A DNA stretch of 64,000 nt, taken from Lentilactobacillus parafarraginis DSM 18390 = JCM 14109 (GTDB taxonomy: Bacteria > Bacillota > Bacilli > Lactobacillales > Lactobacillaceae). Below are positions 7,772 to 16,578 of the stretch, piece after piece. Below the pieces are notes generated by a model that was given only the letters and a program-made list of their open reading frames with translations, was not told where the DNA came from and made no database searches. The stretch lies in the NCBI RefSeq assembly GCF_001435895.1, contig NZ_AZFZ01000003.1, positions 28,193 to 92,192 of the forward strand, written 5' to 3'. Position numbers and translations under genes: made by a program. The first letter of the stretch is position 1. Every line of letters begins with the position of its first letter.

Positions 7772-8626
7772 CTAAATATAATGCCCCGCGATGTCCTGAT
7801 TTTCAAACGCCGGTTGAAACGGTCGCTGGTAGGCAGCTTCGTACGCGGCAATTTTTTGTTTTTCGTCAATTTGGCGCATCTTATCGGCTACTTCCCGCGG
7901 CGTGCCAGTTTGCTGATCGGGAAAGATTGGCGGTAATATATGAAATGTAAAATCAATTCCGTGGGGGTCATTCTTGGTCGGGGCGTCGACCATCGAAACA
8001 AAGCATGACACAATCGGCACGTTGAATTTAACCGCGTAATGATACGCCCCGCGCTCAGCCGGCCGCGGTTTGCGGTAATTAAACCACATCTCGCGCTCCG
8101 GATAAATTAAGATTGACTGCTGATGTGAAAGGGCCTGCTTCAAAAGGCCGGTAAAGTCGTGCCCCATGTACTGAATGCTGTCACTAATGGGGATGGTGTC
8201 CGCGTAGGTCATCAAGAACCCCAGCATGCCGCTCATTTTTAAGTTCGTCAGCTCAACGACAATCGCCAGATCAGGCTGCTTTAAGGCTGATCGAACTAAG
8301 AGGCTGTCAATGGGGCTAAAATGATTGCAGGTAATGATTGCCGGCCAACTGACATTGGCGAGGTTTTCAGTTCCCTTCACCTTCATATTGGCGGCGGCCA
8401 TTTTCGCGGCAACGTTCATCATCGACCGTGCTTCAGCCCCGCGCCACTGGTACCGATGAGTTTGGCGCAGCGCGAGGTAGTTTTTTAGAACCGCGTGCTG
8501 CTGATCAAGGGTCAAAACCGGATCGTGAATTTCTACTTTATCATTCAATTGACCACGGTTGGCATTGGCTTCAATGTTGGCAATCACTTTGTCACGATCA
8601 CCAAGTTTTACTGGTGTAAAAGTCAT
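7772..8626 (-). CDS. PlsC-like lysophospholipid/glycerolipid acyltransferase
   Basis: Membrane-associated acyltransferase of the PlsC superfamily, 284 residues, expected to transfer an acyl chain onto a lysolipid or related acceptor. The catalytic NHx4D box is NHFSPID at residues 101-107. The acceptor-site box is YPEREMW at 175-181, replacing the usual EGTR; the same YPExxxW form is found in the acyltransferase two genes upstream. N-terminal ~85 residues contain no strong signal peptide. The ATG overlaps the stop of the GT8 gene by 4 bases, so it is the last gene of a three-gene operon (acyltransferase, GT8, acyltransferase). Substrate unknown. Confidence 0.85.
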   Translation of the reverse strand: MTFTPVKLGDRDKVIANIEANANRGQLNDKVEIHDPVLTLDQQHAVLKNYLALRQTHRYQWRGAEARSMMNVAAKMAAANMKVKGTENLANVSWPAIITCNHFSPIDSLLVRSALKQPDLAIVVELTNLKMSGMLGFLMTYADTIPISDSIQYMGHDFTGLLKQALSHQQSILIYPEREMWFNYRKPRPAERGAYHYAVKFNVPIVSCFVSMVDAPTKNDPHGIDFTFHILPPIFPDQQTGTPREVADKMRQIDEKQKIAAYEAAYQRPFQPAFENQDIAGHYI

Positions 8627-9573
8627 AGCGCAATTTTTACTCCTTGTTTTGAAATCGCCGCAAAGGTCACCGGCGTCTTGATAATATTCACTGCCAGCGC
8701 AATCAAATCTCGTTGATTTTTCTGATCACGTTCGGTTTCTTGGGGCGTCATCTGGGCAAGGTCGTGTTGAAGTTCTGAATAAAAGCTGGTCTGCTTGGCA
8801 TATCGCCAGAAATAATCCTGCCGTGGCGCGTCGGCATATCGCCACGGCTTGGCAAACAGGTTGTAATGAATCAGCCGCGGCGTCACCGTTTTCGGGGTCG
8901 TGATCTGCACGTTCCACGACGAATCCAGGTAACAAATCCGTTTTCTGGCAATGGCGTTCATGTAATCCTGGTCCGGGGCCAAACTCTTGAAATGATAGCG
9001 ATTAAGAAGATCAAGAAAATGATCGGCGAAGTGACAATCGCGCATTACCTTCAAGTTCATCAGCAGAACCCCCGAGTTAACGTACTTCTGGGAATCAATA
9101 CCGACCGCCTGATTGGCGTAATCAATGGTTTCCGGGGTATGACCGATGAAGTAATCCGGAACCGCGCCAATCAAATTTTCCCCTAACGAAACGTCGTACA
9201 ACTTCGCGATATCATCCAGAATCACCGTATCGGCGTCTAAATAGATGGCCTTATCCAAATCTGGAAACAGTTCGGCGATAAACAGGCGGAAATAAATCGT
9301 GAAGGTGAAGTAGTCGCTGCGCAATTTGTTACCGCGATCATCAATCGCCTGCTTTAACTGGGCGTTAATCGCCACGAAGCTGATGGTGACGTTGGCTTGC
9401 TGGTACGTTTTTAATAGGTCTTGATTTGCCGTATTCAAATTATCACAGAGGATAATCAGGTGGTACTGACGGGCTGGATCGGTGTGGGCTGTCAATGACT
9501 TTATCGCCACGGCTAGATACGCCGCGTAGTTATCATCGACCGCAAAGAACACTGGAACTTCTGATGATGGCAT
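8623..9573 (-). CDS. glycosyltransferase family 8 protein
   Basis: Retaining glycosyltransferase (GT-A fold), 316 residues, using a UDP-sugar and a divalent metal bound by the DAD at residues 113-115 (AIYLDADTVILDDI). Other GT8 marks: PVFFAVDDNYAAYLAVAIKSL at the N terminus, YVNSGVLLMNLKVMR after the metal site, DQDYMNA, and the late IHYNLFAKPWRY that supplies the second His. No membrane helix. The ATG has AGAGGGGG upstream. It lies between two acyltransferases in one operon, which suggests glycosylation of a lipid, but the acceptor cannot be named. A second, unlinked GT8 gene lies beyond the neighbouring ABC exporter. Confidence 0.9.
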   Translation of the reverse strand: MPSSEVPVFFAVDDNYAAYLAVAIKSLTAHTDPARQYHLIILCDNLNTANQDLLKTYQQANVTISFVAINAQLKQAIDDRGNKLRSDYFTFTIYFRLFIAELFPDLDKAIYLDADTVILDDIAKLYDVSLGENLIGAVPDYFIGHTPETIDYANQAVGIDSQKYVNSGVLLMNLKVMRDCHFADHFLDLLNRYHFKSLAPDQDYMNAIARKRICYLDSSWNVQITTPKTVTPRLIHYNLFAKPWRYADAPRQDYFWRYAKQTSFYSELQHDLAQMTPQETERDQKNQRDLIALAVNIIKTPVTFAAISKQGVKIAL

Positions 9574-9592
9574 TTATATTTCCCCCTCTAAC

Positions 9593-10375
9593 TTACTGCG
9601 ATGCATCCGGCCGCCGCTGATACTTCGCGTACTGAACGTTGCTTTGGCGGCTGCGGACAACCATCGCTTGACGAACTTCATCGTGCAATTTTTCCTGGCG
9701 GACTTTTCTGGGCAGGGTCAAATCAGGATAGAACGGACCATCAAAGTAGATGATCATGCGTGGTTTGGCAAATCCCCTTCGCTGCTGATAAGTTGCCGTC
9801 ATGGCGTAACTGGCCACGTTGGCCGAAACCGGATAGTGAAACGCGCCGTTTGGAAACGGCCGAATTCCGGTGTAGTACGGCCAAACGTGAGCCTCTGGAT
9901 AAATAAAGACGCGTTGGTGCTGTTTGAGACGAACCGTCATCGCCCGTTGAAACTGAATCATCTGTGATAGTTTAGCCGGTAAAATCAGTGCGCCCCCCAT
10001 CGTCAGCATTTTGCCAACGATTGGAATTCCCAAGTTTGCAGCTTCGGCGACGGTGTATGCTCGCCGTGGAAGTGCCGCCAACATTGGGATAAAGACGTCA
10101 CCCAACGGTTGGGTGTGATTGGCAAAAATAAACGCGCCATTTTTCCCCTGGGTACGCAAACAGCGTTTATTGCGAAAGGTCACGTGTAAAAACAGGCGAC
10201 AATAGATCGTCGCAAAGCCAATGCACAAGCCATACACAATCGTTGACACAAAGCGATAAATCCGGTTCGTATGTAACCAAATAAATCCCGGTGGAATTGA
10301 GGCTTCCTGATGCTTGGTAAAAATGACATCGTCGTCCCAATTCTGGTACTGATACGTTTTTCCCGGGCGCCCCAT
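9593..10375 (-). CDS. PlsC-like acyltransferase, first gene of lipid/glycan operon
   Basis: Second PlsC-type acyltransferase of the locus, 260 residues. Catalytic box NHTQPLGD at 86-93 (one residue longer than NHx4D) and YPEAHVW at 159-165. A hydrophobic helix around residues 38-60 (FVSTIVYGLCIGFATIYCRLF) should anchor it to the membrane. The ATG in GACTGAATGGGGCG is preceded by GGAGGGGGA. Sequence similarity to the last gene of the operon is limited to the motifs, so they may act on different acceptors or at different steps. It is divergent from the ABC exporter, with a ~200-base shared promoter region. Confidence 0.85.
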   Translation of the reverse strand: MGRPGKTYQYQNWDDDVIFTKHQEASIPPGFIWLHTNRIYRFVSTIVYGLCIGFATIYCRLFLHVTFRNKRCLRTQGKNGAFIFANHTQPLGDVFIPMLAALPRRAYTVAEAANLGIPIVGKMLTMGGALILPAKLSQMIQFQRAMTVRLKQHQRVFIYPEAHVWPYYTGIRPFPNGAFHYPVSANVASYAMTATYQQRRGFAKPRMIIYFDGPFYPDLTLPRKVRQEKLHDEVRQAMVVRSRQSNVQYAKYQRRPDASQ

Positions 10376-10499
10376 TCAGTCATCCCCCTCCAAAAACAAG
10401 TTCATCACGAACCCATTTTAATTGATAAGTCGTTCACATGCCAATAATGGGTTAATTTTATCATAGCTGCCCTTAAAATACCGCCATTTTCGGGAAATT

Positions 10500-10525
10500 G
10501 TTGTGCAATTGGAAACAGCTATGCT
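10500..10525 (+). promoter_or_regulatory. possible promoter of the ABC exporter
   Basis: TTGTGC followed after 18 bases by TAGGAT, upstream of the exporter start. Weak match, reported because no better candidate is visible in this divergent intergenic region. Confidence 0.35.
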
Positions 10526-10579
10526 AGGATACTTAAGTTAACTCCTTTATTAAAAAATAATTATTCGGGGCCGTTGGTC

Positions 10580-12343
10580 ATGCAAAAACATCAGGCAACA
10601 AAGTTTAATTTTAAATCATTTATCCAACTTATCAACCAAATTCATCCACGATATTGGCAGCTTATTTGCGGGTTCCTACTTGGCGTGCTGGCAACCGGGA
10701 TGCAGTTAGCCGTGCCGATGTTCGCCAAAACCATTATCAATTCAATTGGCCATGCCATCAATCACGGGTTGGTGGCTGGCGTTATCGGGCTGTTTCTTGC
10801 CAGCACGCTAATCGGTGCGGCGTCCGGCAGTATTCTTGGCTTCTTTGGTGAAGACGTCGTCTACAAGCTCCGAACCCGGCTCTGGCAAAAAATCTTGAAT
10901 TTACCAGTCACCTACTTTGACCAAACCAAGTCCGGAGAATTAACGTCCCGACTGGTCAATGACTCCACGCAGGTTAAGGAACTGCTGGCTAATTCCGTAC
11001 CCCGGACCGCCACGTCAACGATCCAGTTGGTGGGGGCCCTCATTTTGATGCTCATCATGGACTGGCGGATGACGTTAATCATGTTTATCGCCGTCCCGCT
11101 GGTGCTTATCGGCCTCTTGCCAATCATCCGGGCATCCCATAAAATTGCTCGGGCTCGCCAAGACGCCCTGGCAGACTTAAACGGAAAGGCCGGCGAAATG
11201 TTAGGCGAGGTCCGGCTTGTCAAATCATCCACCGCCGAACCCCTGGAAAGAAAGGCCGGCAATACCCGGATGGCCCGCCTTTATCACATTGGGTTACGGG
11301 AAGCAGTTTACGATTCGATTGCCGGGCCGGTCATGGGAATGATCATGATGGCCATGGTGATTGGCGTGTTAGCCTACGGGGCTATTCGGGTTCGCCAAGG
11401 CGCCATTGATATTGGCACGTTATTTTCGTTTCTCATGTATCTGGTCCAGCTCATTGGGCCCTTCACGGTTCTCGGCCAGTTTATGACTGACGTGGCTAAG
11501 GCCAGCGGGTCAACAACCCGAATTCAGTCGTTGCTGCAGGTTAACGAGGAAGACCCGCACACCGGTATTGCCACCAATATATCCGGAAAGACGCTCAGAA
11601 TGAACGCGGTGAGTTTTTCATACCAGCCAAACAAACCGATTCTTCACGATGTGTCGTTTGAAGCCGCCCCAAACTCGGTGATTGCCTTTGCCGGGCCGTC
11701 CGGTGGCGGGAAATCAACCATTTTCAGCCTACTCGAGCGCTTTTACGAACCGGACAGCGGATCAATCACAATTGGTGACACCCCCATTAGCTCCCTCAAG
11801 CTGGCCGATTGGCGCCGCCAAATTGGCCTGGTTGGGCAGGACGCCGCCATTATGTCGGGAACCATTCGGTATAATCTCACGTATGGTCTTTCCGACTCAT
11901 TTTCCGATGACCAATTATGGACCGTCCTGGAGATGGCCTACGCGACCGATTTCGTGAAGGCCATGCCCCACCAACTCGATACCGAAGTCGGCGAACGCGG
12001 AATCAAAGTTTCCGGCGGCCAACGCCAACGGATCGCCATTGCCCGCGCATTTCTCCGGGACCCGAAAATCCTCATGCTGGATGAAGCCACCGCGAGTTTG
12101 GATTCCGAATCCGAAATGATGGTCCAGCGCGCCCTTGATAAATTGATGGTCAACCGAACCACTCTGGTGATTGCTCACCGGTTGAGCACGATTACCGACG
12201 CCAACGAGATTTACTTCATCGAAGACGGCCGGGTGAGTGGGCACGGTACTCACCAGCAATTGGTCGCGACCCATCCCCTGTACCGGGAATACGTTCAAAA
12301 CCAACTTTCAACCGAAAAAAAGCCGGTCCCCCTTCAACCATAA
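10580..12343 (+). CDS. ABC transporter, fused permease-ATPase (exporter type)
   Basis: Half-transporter of 588 codons with six transmembrane helices in residues ~20-300 and a nucleotide-binding domain from ~340, the architecture of homodimeric exporters such as LmrA, BmrA or MsbA. ATPase motifs are all intact: Walker A GPSGGGKST, signature VSGGQRQR, Walker B ILMLDEATASLD, H-loop IAHRLS, and a Q-loop in LVGQD. The ATG at 9 bases from CGGGG is preferred over a TTG two codons earlier that is too close to it. Substrate is not predictable by sequence; its place between GT8 and acyltransferase genes makes a lipid or lipid-linked glycan plausible. Confidence 0.92.
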   Translation: MQKHQATKFNFKSFIQLINQIHPRYWQLICGFLLGVLATGMQLAVPMFAKTIINSIGHAINHGLVAGVIGLFLASTLIGAASGSILGFFGEDVVYKLRTRLWQKILNLPVTYFDQTKSGELTSRLVNDSTQVKELLANSVPRTATSTIQLVGALILMLIMDWRMTLIMFIAVPLVLIGLLPIIRASHKIARARQDALADLNGKAGEMLGEVRLVKSSTAEPLERKAGNTRMARLYHIGLREAVYDSIAGPVMGMIMMAMVIGVLAYGAIRVRQGAIDIGTLFSFLMYLVQLIGPFTVLGQFMTDVAKASGSTTRIQSLLQVNEEDPHTGIATNISGKTLRMNAVSFSYQPNKPILHDVSFEAAPNSVIAFAGPSGGGKSTIFSLLERFYEPDSGSITIGDTPISSLKLADWRRQIGLVGQDAAIMSGTIRYNLTYGLSDSFSDDQLWTVLEMAYATDFVKAMPHQLDTEVGERGIKVSGGQRQRIAIARAFLRDPKILMLDEATASLDSESEMMVQRALDKLMVNRTTLVIAHRLSTITDANEIYFIEDGRVSGHGTHQQLVATHPLYREYVQNQLSTEKKPVPLQP

Positions 12344-12400
12344 AGGGCAACTGGATTGACGCTTCCCAATTTGGAAATCGTTAGTCAAGTTGCCCTTTTT
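12342..12400. terminator. terminator after the ABC exporter
   Basis: AAAGGGCAACTggaTTGAC pairs with GTcAAGTTGCCCTTT; runs of A and T on both sides make it usable from both strands between convergent genes. Confidence 0.88.
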
Positions 12401-12402
12401 AA

Positions 12403-13278
12403 TTACTGATTTAATTTGCTAACCGTCGGCGAATTCGTTGCAACGGTCGAATGCGCATCCAATTCGTCGATAATGGTCTGATACTCCGCCAAAATATCGT
12501 CATAGATGTGCAGATGAAGTTTGGCGTGCATATCAGCAACGTCCCATGGTTTAACGGACACGGTATGAATGATCGGCCAAAATGACCAGCGGGTGGAAAA
12601 GTGTTGAAAAACCGTGTCGGCCTGCACATCCTGCTGCTCATTATATCGTTCAGGCGCCAATCGCTTATGATGGGCGAGTTTATTAACCGCCGACTGATCC
12701 GGCATAATCATTGGCCGCCGGCGGCAATAGTCGCGACAACGTTCAAACAAACCGCCTGACCGAATCGCCTTCAAATTCAGTAACAGAACCCCGGAGTTAA
12801 CGTAGTCAAAAAGCTGCCATTCGTGGTGGAAAAACCACCGGCCGTAATGATCAAGCACGCCCACAAATTCGGTGTCCGCTAATGATTGGTGGTAGAAATC
12901 TTCAAACGGCTGCCGGCAAACGACGTCGGCATCCAGGTAGAGAATCCGATCAGAAAATTCCGGAATTAAGTCACTGTACAGCCGCAGCATACTATACGGC
13001 GTAAACAGCGTATTAACATTTGCCGTTGGTGGGTTGGCGTTAAATAAAGCCGTCATATCAATTTTAACCACCGAATGGGCTGGATTTTTGCGCTTGGCAA
13101 CCCGATCCAGCAGCGCGGCATGCTCATCGGTTAGGGCGTGAAACTGCCGGTGACGATTTTGCAGCGCCCCGGTTAAAATAAAGATTCGTAATGGTTCTTG
13201 AGCATGCTTCGTGAGCGACAAGATTGAAATAATCAAGCCGTCAAGCATGTGATCGTCCCCACAATATAAAATGTCCAA
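12403..13278 (-). CDS. glycosyltransferase family 8 protein (second copy)
   Basis: GT8 enzyme of 291 residues. N terminus DILYCGDDHMLDGLIISILSL is the nucleotide-sugar site; the metal-binding DAD is at 116-118 (RILYLDADVVCRQPF); YVNSGVLLLNLKAIR and MPDQSAVNKLA follow in family order. Start is TTG with GGGAAGGGTG 7 bases upstream. It shares architecture with the GT8 gene 3 kb away but little sequence outside motifs, so it is probably not a recent duplicate. It is monocistronic, convergent with the exporter, and may add a different sugar to the same kind of acceptor (inference). Confidence 0.88.
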   Translation of the reverse strand: MDILYCGDDHMLDGLIISILSLTKHAQEPLRIFILTGALQNRHRQFHALTDEHAALLDRVAKRKNPAHSVVKIDMTALFNANPPTANVNTLFTPYSMLRLYSDLIPEFSDRILYLDADVVCRQPFEDFYHQSLADTEFVGVLDHYGRWFFHHEWQLFDYVNSGVLLLNLKAIRSGGLFERCRDYCRRRPMIMPDQSAVNKLAHHKRLAPERYNEQQDVQADTVFQHFSTRWSFWPIIHTVSVKPWDVADMHAKLHLHIYDDILAEYQTIIDELDAHSTVATNSPTVSKLNQ

Positions 13279-13373
13279 GCCGTTTCACCCTTCCCCCAAA
13301 CAGTCACTTCATTGAAAAGTGTGACATATTTGGTCATAAATGGCAACCAAAGCGCGAAAGAAACCAAGCCGCC

Positions 13374-13412
13374 AAAAAAACGGTTAGCTCCCAGAATATG
13401 GGAAGCTAACCG
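13374..13412 (-). terminator. terminator downstream of gpmA
   Basis: CGGTTAGCTTCCC / GGGAGCTAACCG stem followed by seven T on the minus strand. Confidence 0.9.
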
Positions 13413-13447
13413 CCCGTTGACCACCATTTTTCTCGTTGGCTGAAAAA

Positions 13448-14137
13448 TTAGTCCAACTTGGTCTTATTTGTCACGTTCAATTTATCATCAAAATCATAAA
13501 CAACTGGTTCGCCGGTTGCCATTTCAAGATTCATGATATCTTCATCGGAAATGTTTTCGATGTATTTTGAAAGGGCCCGAAGTGAGTTACCGTGGGCGGC
13601 GATGATGACGTTCTTGCCGTCTAACAAGAGCGGAGCAATCTTGTCTTCCCAGTATGGCATTACCCGTCCCAAAGTGACCTTCAAGTTTTCACCGCCGGGA
13701 ACAATGTGGGGATCCAAGTTGGCATAACGACGGTCATGAACAGCTGATCCTTCGTCATCAGCACTCAGAAGTGGTGGTAACACATCGTACGAACGACGCC
13801 AGATGTGAACCTGTTCGTCACCGTACTTTTCAGCGGCCTTCTTCTTGTTGTGGCCCTGCAATGCCCCGTAGTGACGCTCGTTCAAACGCCATGTTTTTTC
13901 TTCAGGAATCCATAGTTGATCTGAGTATTCCAAAGCGTAGTGAAGCGTTTTGATGGCCCGAGTCAGAACTGACGTGAACGCATAGTCAAACTGGATGCCG
14001 GCCTTCTTGATTAACTTACCAGCATTGATGGCTTGCTTAACGCCTTCCTCACTTAAATCAACATCTACCCAGCCCGTAAACTGGTTGGAAAGGTTCCATT
14101 CACTTTGACCATGACGAATTAAAACAAGTTTTGCCAA
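13448..14137 (-). CDS. gpmA: 2,3-bisphosphoglycerate-dependent phosphoglycerate mutase
   Basis: Glycolytic enzyme interconverting 3- and 2-phosphoglycerate through a phosphohistidine. The phosphohistidine motif [12 protein letters not shown] opens the protein, followed by [32 protein letters not shown], and the second catalytic His in [16 protein letters not shown] start is chosen: it lies 8 bases after AGAGG and gives the canonical [12 protein letters not shown] terminus at 229 residues; an ATG two codons earlier is only 2-3 bases from the same ribosome binding site. It stands alone with its own terminator. Cytosolic. Confidence 0.97.
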   Translation of the reverse strand: MAKLVLIRHGQSEWNLSNQFTGWVDVDLSEEGVKQAINAGKLIKKAGIQFDYAFTSVLTRAIKTLHYALEYSDQLWIPEEKTWRLNERHYGALQGHNKKKAAEKYGDEQVHIWRRSYDVLPPLLSADDEGSAVHDRRYANLDPHIVPGGENLKVTLGRVMPYWEDKIAPLLLDGKNVIIAAHGNSLRALSKYIENISDEDIMNLEMATGEPVVYDFDDKLNVTNKTKLD

Positions 14138-14226
14138 TATCATTACCTCTTTCTATATCTCTATCAGATTGATTTTACACCAAATCAGAATAATTTTCAG
14201 TAGTATTCGTTAATAACAGGCGCCAA

Positions 14227-15282
14227 TTATTTTTTGGGTGGCTCCTGAGGCGGCTGGATGGTTGGTACCGGCTCGTCGTGGCGCTTCACCCCGAGGATAT
14301 CGAGGAAGAACGTGAAGATCGGTACCCCGCAGATCAGCCCCCAAATGCCGAGAAAATGTTCGCCAACCAGAAGCACGATAAACGTGTAGAAAATTGGCAG
14401 GTTGGTTCTTGACGACATGAATTTGGGGTTGAGTACGTAGGCTTCCAACGCGTGAACAACGATAATGGTGATGATTAAGTAAATCACGTCCCGAAAACCG
14501 CCAACCGAGTAGCCCACTAATGACAGCGGCACAAATGAAATGATGACCCCGGCTACCGGAATCAAGCTCAGGATGAAGACCATCAACGCCAATACGGCCA
14601 ACTGCGGTAAATGCATCACAGCCACCACAATGGTTGTCAGAACGGTGTTTACCAGGGCGATAAAGAACTGGGCTTCAATGACAACCCCAAAGGTCGTAAC
14701 AAACTTTTTGCCAAAGAAGTACAGATCCTGGAAGAACCAGGCAAAGTCGCTCTGAAGAAACAACCGCGAAAAATTATCCATGGACCGTTTTTCGATTGTG
14801 AAAAAGAAACTGAGAATCATCGACAGAAACAGCGTGACGCCCATTGTTCCAACGCCGGTAATGTATTTCCAAATTAGGGAAACCCCATTCTTCATCTGCG
14901 ACATGACGTTACTCTGTTTGATGAGTTCATTGACCCACTGAAGGGTCGCGTCATCCGGCAAGTTCTGCGGATTCGAGTAGAAATCGACAATGTCCTTGGT
15001 GGAGCTGATGGCCTGATCGGCAATCTTGGGAATGTAAACCGTAATGGCCAGATATAACCCCAGCAATACCAGCAGATAAACCACGATCACAATCAGCCGT
15101 GACGGAATTTTAACCACGCGGCGAATCGCGTTGGTCAGCTTAACGACCAGCAAGCAAAAAATAAACGTCAGTAGAAACGTGCTCATCATACTGCGGACCA
15201 GAAACAGGACAATCACGATAAACGCAAGAACGGAAAACCGCCTCAACGGCACGTTGTTCACAAACCTTGTCCATGGAGACAA
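14227..15282 (-). CDS. AI-2E family transporter (PF01594)
   Basis: Polytopic membrane protein of 351 residues with the AI-2E/YdiK-PerM pattern: a hydrophobic pair near the N terminus (FSVLAFIVIVLFLVRS, FLLTFIFCLLVVKLTNAI), a soluble amphipathic stretch (~90-140), and a C-terminal helix bundle with FSLIPVAGVIISFVPLSLVG-like and PKFMSSRTNLPIFYTFIVLLVGEHFLGIWGLICGVPIF motifs. The substrate is uncertain in lactobacilli; AI-2 itself is not implied. The tail ends in a Pro-rich EPVPTIQPPQEPPKK. TTG start with GGTGG 5 bases upstream; no alternative ATG near the N terminus. Single gene. Confidence 0.9.
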   Translation of the reverse strand: MSPWTRFVNNVPLRRFSVLAFIVIVLFLVRSMMSTFLLTFIFCLLVVKLTNAIRRVVKIPSRLIVIVVYLLVLLGLYLAITVYIPKIADQAISSTKDIVDFYSNPQNLPDDATLQWVNELIKQSNVMSQMKNGVSLIWKYITGVGTMGVTLFLSMILSFFFTIEKRSMDNFSRLFLQSDFAWFFQDLYFFGKKFVTTFGVVIEAQFFIALVNTVLTTIVVAVMHLPQLAVLALMVFILSLIPVAGVIISFVPLSLVGYSVGGFRDVIYLIITIIVVHALEAYVLNPKFMSSRTNLPIFYTFIVLLVGEHFLGIWGLICGVPIFTFFLDILGVKRHDEPVPTIQPPQEPPKK

Positions 15283-15386
15283 AAAACCACCACCCCTTCA
15301 AAATTCAACTCTCGTCGATAATGGTACACTACCGGACAGGCGTCTCACAAGCAATTTTAATAATTTTTACGTTCTGACAGTAAACG

Positions 15387-15422
15387 AAAAGAATTCCGGG
15401 AATTAATTTTCTCAGAATTCTT
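15387..15422 (-). terminator. possible terminator upstream of the AI-2E gene region
   Basis: GAAGAATTC / GAATTCTTTTC hairpin with a long loop, immediately downstream of the next minus-strand gene. The stem is AT-rich and the T-run short. Confidence 0.5.
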
Positions 15423-15449
15423 CGATCAATGACAAATGAATGCCGATTG

Positions 15450-16355
15450 TTAATACTTTTCCTTCACGTACTGGCCAACAGACTCGTTATTGTTATGGGC
15501 ACCCTTGATGATATTCTTCACATCCTGGTCACTCATCGCGTTGGAATCGATGCCGGCCGCGCTAATCTCATGACGGGCAGTGTTTACTTGAGCTGCGGTA
15601 ATTGACTGACCATCAATTTCGTTTTGCTTTGGGTTCACCGTATATTCGTTTGATCCCTTATAAGCGTCGGCAGCCTTCTGTTCGGATGACGTCAAACTTG
15701 CGCTGCTGCTTGGCGCAACGTTCGGTGTGTTTTGGGTACTGCTGTTAGAAGTTGAGGATTCAAAGTCACTGGAAGAACTGGTTGCCGCAGTCCCGTTCAA
15801 AGCGGCGTTATTCTTCGTTTGCAGCTGCTTGGCCTTGTTATAAATTGTCTTGTAGTAGGTCTGCTTAATGGCGGTATCTGACAAGATCTTGTCCAGCGTA
15901 CTGTTTGACTGCGCGTAATTGCCCTCGCCGGTTTCGTTCAGGGCCTGACTGTAGAGCTTATTATACCGCTTGAGATTGCCTTGGATCGTCTTGACTAATT
16001 TAAGGCGATCATTTGCCCGGCCCTTCAAGGTTTCATTGCCATTTTTGGTGGCTACGACCGACTGGTAGCTATTCTTTGCCCCGGCAAATTGCCGTTGATT
16101 AAATAAATCATTGGCAGCCATAAAATTCTGCGTCTGACTCAGTAGCCGGGTCGCTTTTTCATCATTCGGCTTACGCTTCAGCGCGTTGGTATACGCAGTT
16201 TCAGCCGCAATATAGCGTTTATTCGAGATTTGAAGGCTCGCCCGGTCCATGGCATCCGAATATAATTTTTCATTTTGACTGTGACGGGCGTACGCGTAAC
16301 CACCCACCGATGCCGCAATAACGATGGTGATCACTAACCAAATCCACTTTTTCAA
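15450..16355 (-). CDS. membrane-anchored TPR-like extracellular protein
   Basis: Unknown function. TTG start chosen because GAGGAGGG lies 7 bases before it, giving LKKWIWLVITIVIAASVGGYAYARH as an N-terminal transmembrane anchor; an ATG eight codons earlier has no binding site. Residues ~30-110 contain alternating Tyr/Ala helices (ISNKRYIAAETAYTNALKRKPNDEKATRLL; NDLFNQRQFAGAKNSYQSVV) that look like two or three degenerate tetratricopeptide repeats. A Ser/Thr/Asn linker follows (~185-225) and then a short C-terminal domain with ITAAQVNTARHEISAAGIDSNAMSDQDV, a helix-loop-helix. Likely exposed on the outside of the membrane. Monocistronic. Confidence 0.75.
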   Translation of the reverse strand: MKKWIWLVITIVIAASVGGYAYARHSQNEKLYSDAMDRASLQISNKRYIAAETAYTNALKRKPNDEKATRLLSQTQNFMAANDLFNQRQFAGAKNSYQSVVATKNGNETLKGRANDRLKLVKTIQGNLKRYNKLYSQALNETGEGNYAQSNSTLDKILSDTAIKQTYYKTIYNKAKQLQTKNNAALNGTAATSSSSDFESSTSNSSTQNTPNVAPSSSASLTSSEQKAADAYKGSNEYTVNPKQNEIDGQSITAAQVNTARHEISAAGIDSNAMSDQDVKNIIKGAHNNNESVGQYVKEKY

Positions 16356-16515
16356 ATATAAGCCCTCCTCGGAATTCATTTCGTGTCATCATTATACCAT
16401 TATCCAAGAAAGGACAAAAACCGTTTGGAAATCCAGGGGACTATTCCATGGGTGACAAGGCCCATTAAAATCCATTTCCAATGCCGGCTATCCGGTGGCC
16501 TACCCCATTCCAACC

Positions 16516-16556
16516 AAAAATAGACGCCCCGGAAATCAATCATCCGGGCCATCTAC
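16516..16556 (-). terminator. terminator of the dlt operon
   Basis: GATGGCCCGG / CCGGGGCGTC imperfect stem followed by TATTTTTGG on the minus strand, 20-60 bases beyond the last gene of the operon. Confidence 0.75.
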
Positions 16557-16578
16557 TTTCAATGATGCTTCTTAAATT

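Noticed and set aside
10574..10579. TTG as the start of the ABC exporter
   Set aside because: It is only 3 bases from the CGGGG binding site, whereas the ATG two codons on has proper spacing.
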